Notes: a model not told the origin generated them from the letters alone. 6,328 bases of DNA from Bordetella parapertussis (GCA_945900685.1 CAMDJS010000118.1:1-6328); one strand, 5' to 3'; counted from the first letter of the stretch, positions 1 to 6,085 are shown. Program-made: numbers and translations.

Positions 1-408
1 CCCGTCATCAACCTTGAGTGGATTCAAAAACTCTGGCGTGACAAATCCAAGCGCGGTTATTCCACCGAAGCCGTCACCGACACCATCTTGCGCCGCATGC
101 CCGATTATGTGAATTACATCTGTCCGCAGTTCGCCCATACCCACGTGAATTTCCAGCGCGTGCCTTGTGTGGACACATCCAACCCGTTCATCGCGCGTGA
201 AATCCCCGCGCCGGATGAAAGCATGGTGGTCATTCGATTTGCCAACCCCAAAGGCATCGACTTCCCTTATTTGCTCAACATGATCCCTGATTCGTTCATG
301 TCGCGCGCCAACACCGTGGTGGTGCCGGGCGGCAAGATGGAACTGGCGATGCAACTCATCTTCACGCCTTTTGTGTGGCGCATGATGGAACGCAAGAAAA
401 AGGCCTGA
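1..408 (+). CDS. cbbP: Phosphoribulokinase, C-terminal part (5' truncated by window edge)
   Basis: This is the C-terminal 135 residues of a bacterial (class I) phosphoribulokinase, read in frame from base 1 and ending at TGA 406-408. The enzyme phosphorylates ribulose 5-phosphate with ATP to give ribulose 1,5-bisphosphate, the CO2 acceptor of the Calvin cycle, in the cytoplasm. Recognisable family blocks are [19 protein letters not shown] (near residues 19-37), [14 protein letters not shown], and [10 protein letters not shown] followed by [19 protein letters not shown]. The full bacterial enzyme is about 290 residues, so the P-loop and catalytic aspartate lie upstream of the window. Bacterial class I enzymes are commonly octameric and activated by NADH; that is family knowledge, not visible here. 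It is followed 40 nt later by a Calvin-type aldolase on the same strand, which fits a cbb operon. An internal ATG at position 88 is not the true start, because family homology continues upstream of it to base 1. Confidence 0.95.
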   Translation, partial: PVINLEWIQKLWRDKSKRGYSTEAVTDTILRRMPDYVNYICPQFAHTHVNFQRVPCVDTSNPFIAREIPAPDESMVVIRFANPKGIDFPYLLNMIPDSFMSRANTVVVPGGKMELAMQLIFTPFVWRMMERKKKA

Positions 409-432
409 GGCCTGTTCTTTTTTATTTTTTTT
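401..432 (+). terminator. Short GC hairpin plus T-rich tract after cbbP (possible attenuator)
   Basis: AGGCC (401-405) pairs perfectly with GGCCT (409-413), leaving only the TGA stop codon of cbbP (406-408) as loop. After four bases (gttc) come seven T, one A and eight T. This resembles a weak rho-independent terminator, but the stem is only 5 bp and the T run does not abut it. It may cause partial termination or RNA processing between cbbP and the aldolase gene. It could also be a chance product of the AGGCCT repeats. Confidence 0.4.
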
Positions 433-448
433 ATTTGGAGATTTCAAA

Positions 449-1486
449 ATGGCTCTCGTCTCATTGCGCCAGGTACTGGACCACGCTGCCGAACACGGTT
501 ACGGCGTACCCGCATTCAACGTCAACAACTTAGAGCAAGTGCAAGCCATCATGGAGGCTGCACAAGAAACCCACAGCCCAGTGATATTGCAAGCCTCGGC
601 CGGTGCACGCAAGTACGCGGGCGAAGCCTATCTGCGTCACCTGGTGTTGGCGGCCATCGAATCTCACCCTGACATTCCTGTGGTGATGCACCAGGACCAT
701 GGCGTGTCGCCCGCCGTTTGCCAACAATCGATTCGCTCCGGTTTCTCCAGCGTGATGATGGACGGTTCTTTGATGCAAGACGGCAAAACACCCGCCAGCT
801 ACGACTACAACGTCGATGTCACCCGCCGCGTCTGCGAAATGGCGCACTCGGTGGGCGTGTCTGTCGAAGGCGAACTCGGTTGCTTGGGCTCATTGGAAAC
901 CGGTGAAGCCGGTGAAGAAGACGGCATTGGTGCGGTCGGCAAACTGACCCACGACATGTTGTTGACCGACCCGGTGCAGGCCAAAGACTTTGTCGAGCGC
1001 ACCGGCGTGGATGCCCTGGCCATTGCCATCGGCACCAGCCACGGCGCTTACAAATTCACCCGCAAGCCCACGGGCGACATTCTGGCCATGGACCAGATCG
1101 TGGCGATTCACAAAAGCATTCCCAACACCCATTTGGTGATGCACGGCTCCTCCAGCGTGCCACAGGAATGGCTTGCCATCATCCGTGAATTTGGTGGCGA
1201 CATCAAAGAAACTTACGGCGTGCCAGTGGAAGAAATTCAGCGCGGCATTCGCTCCGGTGTGCGCAAAGTCAACATCGATACCGACATCCGCTTGGCCATG
1301 ACTGGTGCCATGCGTCAGGCCTTTGCACAAGACCGCAGCGAGTTCGATCCGCGCAAAGCCTTGATCGCCGCACGCAAAGCCGCTCGCGCTATTTGCAAAG
1401 CGCGTTTTGAAGCATTCGGCTGTGCCGGTCATGCGCATGCCATCAAGCCGGTCACTTTGGATGACATGGCCAGCCGCTACCCATAA
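449..1486 (+). CDS. cbbA: Fructose-bisphosphate aldolase, class II, Calvin-cycle subtype
   Basis: This complete 345-residue zinc-dependent aldolase joins dihydroxyacetone phosphate and glyceraldehyde 3-phosphate into fructose 1,6-bisphosphate. In Calvin-cycle organisms the same enzyme also makes sedoheptulose 1,7-bisphosphate. Visible motifs are HQDH at residues 81-84 (catalytic Asp83, metal ligand His84), EGELG at 140-144, GTSHG at 195-199 (His198, metal ligand), HGSSS at 232-236 (His232, metal ligand, and phosphate-binding loop) and NIDTD at 275-279. The length matches the roughly 345-residue Calvin subtype (CbbA/FbaA). The ATG at 449 is preceded by GGAG at 437-440, an 8-nt gap. It lies 40 nt after phosphoribulokinase and 30 nt before a hydroxyacid dehydrogenase, so the three are probably cotranscribed. 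It may also serve glycolysis and gluconeogenesis if it is the only aldolase; the window cannot tell. The symbol fba would be equally acceptable. Confidence 0.96.
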   Translation: MALVSLRQVLDHAAEHGYGVPAFNVNNLEQVQAIMEAAQETHSPVILQASAGARKYAGEAYLRHLVLAAIESHPDIPVVMHQDHGVSPAVCQQSIRSGFSSVMMDGSLMQDGKTPASYDYNVDVTRRVCEMAHSVGVSVEGELGCLGSLETGEAGEEDGIGAVGKLTHDMLLTDPVQAKDFVERTGVDALAIAIGTSHGAYKFTRKPTGDILAMDQIVAIHKSIPNTHLVMHGSSSVPQEWLAIIREFGGDIKETYGVPVEEIQRGIRSGVRKVNIDTDIRLAMTGAMRQAFAQDRSEFDPRKALIAARKAARAICKARFEAFGCAGHAHAIKPVTLDDMASRYP

Positions 1487-1503
1487 GGCAAGTTGAATCG
1501 GAC

Positions 1504-1509
1504 AAGGGG
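1504..1509 (+). promoter_or_regulatory. Ribosome-binding site deciding the start of the hydroxyacid dehydrogenase
   Basis: AAGGGG at 1504-1509 sits 7 nt before ATG 1517. An in-frame TTG at 1493 also has a purine-rich upstream stretch (AAGGCAAG), but the ATG gives a better site and the usual family N-terminus (MHKLVFLDR). Confidence 0.7.
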
Positions 1510-1516
1510 CTCTTTC

Positions 1517-2464
1517 ATGCATAAACTGGTTTTTCTAGACCGCCAGTCGCTGCTTGCAAAAATACGCCCGCCTGCGTTTGCACATGACTGGCAAGAGCAT
1601 GTGCAAACGCGGCCCGATCAAGTGGTCGAGCGTTTGCAGCATGCGACCGTTGCCATCAGCAACAAAGTGCCGATTCGCCGCGACACGCTGGCCCAGTTAC
1701 CAAACCTCAAGCTGATCGCCATGGCCGCCACCGGCTATGACATGATCGACATAGACGCTTGCCGCGAGCGCGGTGTGGCTGTCGTCAATATCCGAAACTA
1801 CGCGGTGCATACCGTGCCCGAGCATGCGTTTGCGCTGATATTTGCATTGCGCCGCAACCTGATCGCCTACCGCGACGACGTGTTGAACGGGCGCTGGCAA
1901 AAGGCAGAGCAATTCTGTTTTTTTGACCATCCCATACAAGATTTGCACGGCAGCACGCTGGGCATATTTGGCGAGGGCGTGTTGGGTCAAGCCACCGCCA
2001 AGATTGCCCAGGCTTTGGGCATGAAAGTTTTGTTTGCCGACCATGCGCCGCCTAAAGCCGCCGGTGTGGATTTTGTGCCGCCCGAGCAAGTGTTTGCCGA
2101 GTCCGACATCATCAGTTTGCACTGCCCGCTGACACCCGAGTCACGCCATTTCATAGGTATGCCGCAGTTGCAACAAATGAAGCGCAGCGCTTTGCTGATC
2201 AACACCTCACGCGGCGGTTTGGTGGATGAACAAGCCCTGAAAACAGCGCTTGAAACCGGTGTTGTCGCCGGTGCTGGTTTTGATGTGTTGACGCAAGAAC
2301 CGCCGAAAAACGGTAATCCGTTGCTCGAGATCAAAACGCCCAATTTCATTCTTACGCCACATGTGGCCTGGGCTTCAACGCAGGCCATGCAGTTTTTGGC
2401 GAACCAGTTGATAGACAACATCGAAGCCTTTGTCGCGGGCAAACCGCAACACCTTGTGAGTTAA
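1517..2464 (+). CDS. hprA: D-2-hydroxyacid dehydrogenase, probable hydroxypyruvate/glyoxylate reductase
   Basis: This 315-residue NAD-dependent D-2-hydroxyacid dehydrogenase most likely reduces hydroxypyruvate to D-glycerate (and/or glyoxylate to glycolate) in the cytoplasm. The Rossmann motif GEGVLG is at residues 152-157. Asp175 at the end of the next beta strand (LFADHA) favours NADH over NADPH. The catalytic triad of the family is present: Arg232 in TSRGG, Glu261 in QEPP and His282 in TPHVAW. The substrate-side motif AATGYDMID lies near 70-78. ATG 1517 is preferred over the in-frame TTG at 1493 because of its Shine-Dalgarno sequence. It lies 30 nt behind the Calvin aldolase, which suggests a job in glycerate or photorespiratory carbon salvage. 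Exact substrate is inferred: the same fold covers phosphoglycerate, lactate and other 2-hydroxyacid dehydrogenases, but the length (no ACT domain) and sequence fit glycerate dehydrogenase best. Confidence 0.88.
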   Translation: MHKLVFLDRQSLLAKIRPPAFAHDWQEHVQTRPDQVVERLQHATVAISNKVPIRRDTLAQLPNLKLIAMAATGYDMIDIDACRERGVAVVNIRNYAVHTVPEHAFALIFALRRNLIAYRDDVLNGRWQKAEQFCFFDHPIQDLHGSTLGIFGEGVLGQATAKIAQALGMKVLFADHAPPKAAGVDFVPPEQVFAESDIISLHCPLTPESRHFIGMPQLQQMKRSALLINTSRGGLVDEQALKTALETGVVAGAGFDVLTQEPPKNGNPLLEIKTPNFILTPHVAWASTQAMQFLANQLIDNIEAFVAGKPQHLVS

Positions 2465-2510
2465 ATCTGCGCTCACCTTTGCCCCAGTGAAAGCGCTTGC
2501 AGCGAAAAAA

Positions 2511-3425
2511 TCAGTCGCTGTCTGCTGAAGGTTTTTTCTCTAACGCCAAGGCGTACAAAGCATTGCGCGGCGCACCGCTGATGTCTGCGGCCAGTTTCAC
2601 TGCGGTTTTCACCGGCAACTCGGCCAGCAACATATCCAACACACGTTCAGCCTCGGCCATGCGGTCTGTGTGTTGCGCCAGTGCATGCAACACCAAAGCG
2701 AATTCGCCTTTGCTGCGTTGTGCGGACGCATTCAACCAAGCCGTCAAACCGCTGGCGGGCAGGGTTGCAATTTCTTCAAATTGCTTGGTCAGTTCACGAC
2801 CGACGGTCAAGCTTCTGTCCCCCAGCGCCTGCAAATCTTTGGCCACAGCTTCGATGCGGTGCGGTGCTTCTAAAAAAATCTGAGCCCTTGGCTCTGTCGA
2901 CATGGTTTGCAAACGGTGTTGACGCTCGGTGGCTTTGCTGGGCAAAAATCCAATGAACACAAAACCGTCTTCACCGGTGCAACCGCTCACGCTCATCAAG
3001 GTGGTGATGCTGCTCGCACCCGGCAGCGGCATGACCCGCAAGCCAGCTTGCTGCACCAAGGCCACCAGCCGCGCCCCCGGATCGCTGATGCCCGGTGTAC
3101 CTGCGTCACTTAAATAAACCACCCGCAAGCCTTGTTGCAAACGCACAATCACTTCGGCGGCCGCGCTGGCCTCGTTGTGTTGATGCACGGCTAACCAACT
3201 GCCGCCGGGTTTGTCCACACCGTATTGGCGCAACAAAGACTGGCTGTGCCGCGTGTCTTCACAGGCCAGCACATCAGCAAGTTGCAGCAAATGCAAACCG
3301 CGCAGACTGATGTCGGCCAAATTGCCAATCGGCGTGGCCAACACATACAAACAACCGCCGGGATGCGCTTGACCTTCACAGGCCAAGTTCGCAGCAGACA
3401 GGGCGGTATCAAAACGGGAAATCAA
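2511..3425 (-). CDS. rsmI: 16S rRNA (cytidine-1402-2'-O)-methyltransferase
   Basis: RsmI (YraL) uses S-adenosylmethionine to 2'-O-methylate C1402 in the decoding centre of 16S rRNA, supporting accurate translation. The 304-residue protein carries the tetrapyrrole-methylase-fold signatures of the family: LATPIGNL at 29-36, CEDTRHS at 55-61, SDAGTPGISDPG at 106-117, PLPGASS at 133-139, GFLPSK at 159-164, EAPHRI at 186-191 and GRELTKQFEE at 209-218. I place the start at TTG 3425 (reading MISRFD). It has GAAAGG six bases upstream, and family homology begins shortly after. A second TTG, two codons earlier at 3431, abuts the same site and is less likely. A longer reading to an ATG at 3518 adds low-complexity Cys/Arg-rich residues antisense to yraN and is rejected. 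It faces hprA tail-to-tail across 46 nt and yraN head-to-head with no gap. Confidence 0.95.
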   Translation of the reverse strand: MISRFDTALSAANLACEGQAHPGGCLYVLATPIGNLADISLRGLHLLQLADVLACEDTRHSQSLLRQYGVDKPGGSWLAVHQHNEASAAAEVIVRLQQGLRVVYLSDAGTPGISDPGARLVALVQQAGLRVMPLPGASSITTLMSVSGCTGEDGFVFIGFLPSKATERQHRLQTMSTEPRAQIFLEAPHRIEAVAKDLQALGDRSLTVGRELTKQFEEIATLPASGLTAWLNASAQRSKGEFALVLHALAQHTDRMAEAERVLDMLLAELPVKTAVKLAADISGAPRNALYALALEKKPSADSD

Positions 3426-3823
3426 TGACAACCTTTCAACACAAACCAGACCACATGCCGGCCCGCGGACACAACACCAAACGCAAAGGCGATGCGGCCG
3501 AGGACGAGGCGCTGGCATTTTTGCAAACCCGTGGCTTGCAACTGGTGCAACGCAATTACCGCACGCCCGGGCGCGGCGGCGGCGAGATTGACCTGATTGT
3601 GCGCGACCCGCAGGGCACCTTGGTTTTTGTGGAGGTAAGAAGCCGCAGCAATGTCAGGCACGGCGGCGCCATCGCCAGCATTGGCGCAGTCAAACGCCAG
3701 CGTATTGTGTTTGCGGCTCGCTGCTATCTCAGCAGTTTGCGGCAAACACCTGCTTGTCGTTTTGATGTGGTGGTGGTGCAAACCGGTGAGTTGCAATGGA
3801 TACAAGCCGCCTTCGAATGTTGA
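3425..3823 (+). CDS. yraN: YraN family (UPF0102) endonuclease-like protein
   Basis: This 132-residue member of the YraN/UPF0102 family has a restriction-endonuclease-like (PD-(D/E)XK) fold but no settled cellular role. Family motifs are KGDAAEDEAL at 21-30 (Glu26), GGGEIDLIVRD at 51-61 (Asp56) and LVFVEVRSR at 66-74 (Glu70, with Arg72 where classical nucleases have Lys). Together these form the putative metal site. The loop before GEID (TPGRGGG) is slightly long. ATG 3425 has GGGAA at 3416-3420, four bases away. An alternative ATG at 3455 has no clear ribosome-binding site but would remove about ten poorly conserved residues. It sits between rsmI and the SIS protein, as in the conserved proteobacterial cluster. 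With the chosen starts it shares base 3425 with the rsmI start codon on the other strand. Confidence 0.88.
   Translation: MTTFQHKPDHMPARGHNTKRKGDAAEDEALAFLQTRGLQLVQRNYRTPGRGGGEIDLIVRDPQGTLVFVEVRSRSNVRHGGAIASIGAVKRQRIVFAARCYLSSLRQTPACRFDVVVVQTGELQWIQAAFEC
3432..3437 (-). promoter_or_regulatory. Ribosome-binding site of rsmI, inside yraN
   Basis: Read on the minus strand this is GAAAGG, ending 6 nt before the TTG start codon at 3425. No ATG or GTG is available nearby in this frame, so this site is the main support for a TTG start. It lies wholly inside the first codons of the divergent yraN gene. Confidence 0.55.
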
Positions 3824-3831
3824 GATCTAAA

Positions 3832-3864
3832 ACCTTGTGCAAATGAGCGTCATTTGTCAAAGGT
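3832..3864 (+). promoter_or_regulatory. Dyad-symmetric element ahead of the SIS gene, covering its ribosome-binding site
   Basis: The core is a perfect 17-nt inverted repeat: CAAATGA (3840-3846), GCG spacer, TCATTTG (3850-3856). Beyond a 3-nt break on each side the symmetry resumes: ACCTT (3832-3836) is complementary to AAGGT (3860-3864). The right outer arm overlaps AAAGG (3859-3863), the best Shine-Dalgarno candidate of the next gene. There is no T-run behind it, so it is not an intrinsic terminator. It could be an RNA hairpin that hides the ribosome-binding site or a DNA operator. A TATGAT at 3864-3869 resembles a -10 box but lacks a good -35. Confidence 0.5.
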
Positions 3865-3875
3865 ATGATCACTTC

Positions 3876-4475
3876 ATGTTAGAGCAACGTATTGAGCAAC
3901 AGTTCATCGACAGCGCTGACTTGAAATACCAAGCGGCGCAAATCCTCAGCAAACCCATGGCGGCTGCGGTGCAGTCCATTTTGGTCTGCGTGACAGGCGG
4001 GGGCAAAGTATTGGCTTGCGGCAATGGCAGTTGCGCTGCCTTGGCCCAGCTTTTTGCTGCCACGTTTGTCGGTCGTTACGAGCGGGAGCGGCCTGAGCTA
4101 GGCGCTATTGCGTTGAGCACCGATGGTGTGTTGCTGACGGCCGCTGCCCAAGATTACGGTTTCGAGCAAGTGTTTGCCAAACAACTCCGCGCCTTGGGTC
4201 AGCCGGGCGATGTGCTGTTGGTGTTGTCGGTCAACGCTCAGCAAGACAATGTGCTGCAAGCCATCAGTGCCGCACACGAACGTGAATTGAGTGTGGTGGC
4301 TATCACCGGACAAAGCAGCGGAAAAATCAGGCAGCTCTTGCGTGAAACAGATGTGCATATTTGTGTGCCAAGCGACAAACCGGCGCGATTACAAGAAGTA
4401 CATTTGCTGGTGTTGCATGGTTTGTGCGATGGCGTGGACAGTCAGTTACTGGGTGAACAGGAGAATAACGAATGA
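3876..4475 (+). CDS. diaA: SIS-domain protein, DiaA/GmhA (phosphoheptose isomerase) family
   Basis: This 199-residue single-SIS-domain protein belongs to the family that holds DiaA, a tetrameric DnaA-binding replication initiation factor, and GmhA, sedoheptulose 7-phosphate isomerase of LPS heptose synthesis. The start MLEQRIEQQF at ATG 3876 gives the family's usual length (E. coli DiaA 196). Upstream in-frame starts at 3837 and 3843 lack a ribosome-binding site. Conserved blocks are LACGNG at 46-51, ALSTD at 79-83, FAKQLRALGQPGDVLL at 100-115, VAITG at 141-145 and QEVHLLVLHGLCD at 173-185. Two features argue against isomerase activity. The region FAATFVGRY (60-68) has Ala/Thr where GmhA has its catalytic Glu pair, as DiaA also does. 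The phosphosugar loop, STSGNS in GmhA and STRGNS in DiaA, is SVNAQQ here (118-123). Position between yraN and dolP matches diaA. DiaA function is inferred from synteny and missing catalytic residues. Confidence 0.82.
   Translation: MLEQRIEQQFIDSADLKYQAAQILSKPMAAAVQSILVCVTGGGKVLACGNGSCAALAQLFAATFVGRYERERPELGAIALSTDGVLLTAAAQDYGFEQVFAKQLRALGQPGDVLLVLSVNAQQDNVLQAISAAHERELSVVAITGQSSGKIRQLLRETDVHICVPSDKPARLQEVHLLVLHGLCDGVDSQLLGEQENNE
4459..4463 (+). promoter_or_regulatory. Ribosome-binding site of the dolP-like gene
   Basis: AGGAG sits 8 nt before ATG 4472, inside the last codons of the SIS gene. It is the strongest Shine-Dalgarno sequence in this cluster and supports translation of the ATGA-overlapped downstream gene. 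Confidence 0.7.
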
Positions 4476-5119
4476 AAAAACTTTCTTTGCAGGTCAGTGG
4501 TTCTTTGCTGTTGTTGTCAATGTGTTTGTCTGCTTGCGCGCCCATGTTGGTCGCAGGCTTTGCTGGCTCGGCAATGGTTGCCACCGACCGCCGCACACCG
4601 GGTACGCAACTGGAAGATGAAACCATTGAGTTGCGCGGCTCAGCCAGAGTGCGTGACAACTTGGGTGAAAAAGCCCATGTGAATGTCACCAGTTACAACC
4701 GCCAGGTATTGCTGACCGGCGAAGTGCCTACGGAACGTGACAAACAGTTGGTGGTCTCTCTGGTTGAAAAAGTGGAAAACGTCAAATCCGTGGTCAACGA
4801 ATTGGCTGTCATGCAGCCAACTTCTATCAGCAGTCGCTCCAATGACTTGGTTGTCACCGGCAAAATCAAAGCCAGCTTGGTAGACAGCCGCGATTTGTTT
4901 TCCAATGCGTTCAAAGTCGTCACTGAACGCAATACGGTGTATGTCTTGGGACGTGTGACTCAGCGTGAAGCCAACAGCGCCACCAATGTGATTCGCAATG
5001 TCGGCGGCGTCAACAAAGTGGTGCGTTTGTTTGAAATCATCTCTGAGGAAGAGCTCCGCAATATGCTGCCACCGCCACCGCCTGCGGATAAGCCCGCCAC
5101 TGACAAAACCAAAAAATAA
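4472..5119 (+). CDS. dolP: Dual BON-domain outer-membrane lipoprotein, DolP (YraP) family
   Basis: This 215-residue precursor has a lipoprotein signal peptide: KK at 2-3, hydrophobic stretch 10-19, lipobox LSAC at 19-22. Cleavage would leave acylated Cys22, and the next residue is Ala rather than Asp, which favours Lol transport to the outer membrane. Two BON domains follow, about residues 47-114 and 124-192. Each has the beta-strand Gly pattern of the family (QVLLTGEV at 78-85; TVYVLGRV at 155-162). The linker TDRRTPGTQLEDET (38-51) strongly resembles DolP, which starts with a similar TD-R--GTQ--D block. The C-terminus has a run of five prolines and a Lys-rich end (PPPPPADKP...KTKK). In enterobacteria DolP binds anionic phospholipid, maintains outer-membrane integrity and affects BAM function. 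The ATGA overlap with the SIS gene indicates translational coupling and one operon, ended by a terminator. Confidence 0.92.
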   Translation: MKKLSLQVSGSLLLLSMCLSACAPMLVAGFAGSAMVATDRRTPGTQLEDETIELRGSARVRDNLGEKAHVNVTSYNRQVLLTGEVPTERDKQLVVSLVEKVENVKSVVNELAVMQPTSISSRSNDLVVTGKIKASLVDSRDLFSNAFKVVTERNTVYVLGRVTQREANSATNVIRNVGGVNKVVRLFEIISEEELRNMLPPPPPADKPATDKTKK

Positions 5120-5138
5120 ACTGGTGCTTTGACACATC

Positions 5139-5169
5139 AAGCCACGGACTCAAACGCCGTGGCTTTTTT
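5139..5169 (+). terminator. Rho-independent terminator after dolP
   Basis: A perfect 9-bp stem, AAGCCACGG (5139-5147) with CCGTGGCTT (5157-5165), encloses a 9-nt loop. The T run 5164-5169 follows, continuing ATTT. It lies 20 nt after the dolP stop. The T tract includes the TAA stop (5168-5170) of the convergent reductase gene. On the minus strand the hairpin is followed by TGATGTG rather than a T run, so it should act mainly on the plus strand. Confidence 0.9.
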
Positions 5170-6073
5170 ATTTCAAACGTTTGATCAGACTCGAGGTGTC
5201 CAAGCGGTTGCCGCCCATGGCTTGCACATCCGCATAAAACTGGTCTACCAGCGCAGTCACCGGCACCCGCGCGCCGTTGCGTTTGGCCTCGTCCATCACC
5301 AACCCTAAGTCTTTGCGCATCCAGTCCACGGCAAAGCCGAAATCGAATTTATCGGCCACCATGGTTTTGCCTCGGTTGTCCATTTGCCAGCTTTGCGCCG
5401 CGCCTTTGCCGATGACGTCGAGCACCTGCTCCATGTTCAAACCAGCTTTTTGGCCGAAGGCCACACCTTCAGACAAGCCTTGCACCAGACCCGCGATACA
5501 AATCTGGTTGACCATTTTGGTGAGCTGACCGGCACCGCTGTCGCCCATCAAGGTGAAGGCTTTGGAGAATGCCATGCCCACGGGTTTAGCGCGCTCGAAA
5601 GCAGCGGATTCACCGCCGCACATGACGGTCAACATGCCGTTGATGGCACCGGCTTCGCCGCCTGACACAGGCGCGTCGACAAAATGCACGCCTTGGGCAA
5701 TGGCTGCTGCAAACAATTCGCGCGCCACATCGGCGGAAGCGGTGGTGTGATCAATAAGCAATGCGCCGCTTTTCGTGCCGGCCAATGCGCCGTCGGCGCC
5801 GAGCATGACGGCGCGTAAGTCGTTGTCGTTACCGACGCAGCAAAACACCACGTCGGCGCCAAGTGCTGCTTCGCGTGGGGTGGCGGTTGAGGCGTGGCCG
5901 GGGAATTCGGCACACCATTCTTTGGCTTTGGCGGGGTTGCGGTTGTAGACGGTGACGTGGTGTCCGGCGAGCGCCAAGTGTCCGGCCATGGGGTAGCCCA
6001 TGACGCCCAAGCCGATGAAGGCGACTTTGGTGGCTGCGCAGGGTTCGTAGGTTTTGGGGTTGGTGCGGGGCAT
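5168..6073 (-). CDS. NAD(P)-dependent beta-hydroxyacid dehydrogenase (3-hydroxyisobutyrate / tartronate-semialdehyde reductase family)
   Basis: This 301-residue enzyme belongs to the beta-hydroxyacid dehydrogenase family, which interconverts short beta-hydroxyacids and semialdehydes in the cytoplasm. The N-terminal Rossmann motif FIGLGVMGYPMAGHL is at 19-33, with YNRNPAKA (43-50) after the second strand; Asn-Arg there favours NADPH. The substrate loop VDAPVSGGEAGAINGMLTVMCGG is at 132-154 and the catalytic helix GAGQLTKMVNQ at 180-190, with Lys186. KDLGL is at 254-258. ATG 6073 is chosen because AAGGA at 6081-6085 (minus strand) lies 7 nt upstream. The longer reading frame to 6232 runs through the repeat cluster and has no family similarity. 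Substrate is not resolved: 3-hydroxyisobutyrate dehydrogenase, tartronate-semialdehyde reductase (GarR/GlxR) and succinic or glyoxylate reductases share these motifs. It converges on dolP and appears to be transcribed separately. Confidence 0.9.
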   Translation of the reverse strand: MPRTNPKTYEPCAATKVAFIGLGVMGYPMAGHLALAGHHVTVYNRNPAKAKEWCAEFPGHASTATPREAALGADVVFCCVGNDNDLRAVMLGADGALAGTKSGALLIDHTTASADVARELFAAAIAQGVHFVDAPVSGGEAGAINGMLTVMCGGESAAFERAKPVGMAFSKAFTLMGDSGAGQLTKMVNQICIAGLVQGLSEGVAFGQKAGLNMEQVLDVIGKGAAQSWQMDNRGKTMVADKFDFGFAVDWMRKDLGLVMDEAKRNGARVPVTALVDQFYADVQAMGGNRLDTSSLIKRLK

Positions 6074-6080
6074 GGCTGTG

Positions 6081-6085
6081 TCCTT
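6081..6085 (-). promoter_or_regulatory. Ribosome-binding site fixing the reductase start at 6073
   Basis: Read on the minus strand this is AAGGA, 7 nt before ATG 6073. It supports the short start over the longer open frame. Further upstream, TAAGAT (minus strand, 6102-6097) could be a -10 box, but I see no convincing -35 partner. Confidence 0.6.

Noticed and set aside
890..1522. Long minus-strand open frame antisense to the aldolase (about 210 codons)
   Set aside because: It is a shadow of a well-conserved plus-strand gene, with His/Gly/Val-rich composition typical of antisense frames and no recognisable motif.
2500..2520. CAGCGA/TCGCTG inverted repeat in the hprA-rsmI convergent gap as a terminator
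   Set aside because: The stem is only 6 bp around a 9-nt loop, the A-run lies inside the loop and no T run follows on either strand. It does not meet terminator criteria.
3426..3518. N-terminal extension of rsmI to an ATG at 3518
   Set aside because: The added residues are Cys/Arg/Pro-rich, show no methyltransferase similarity and are antisense to yraN. A TTG at 3425 with a good ribosome-binding site explains the start.
3837..3875. Upstream starts (GTG 3837, ATG 3843) for the SIS protein
   Set aside because: Neither has a ribosome-binding site, the extra residues lie in the dyad element, and family N-termini match MLEQRI at 3876.
4640..5140. Minus-strand open frame antisense to dolP (about 166 codons)
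   Set aside because: The plus-strand product has a signal peptide, lipobox and two BON domains. The antisense frame shows no family features.
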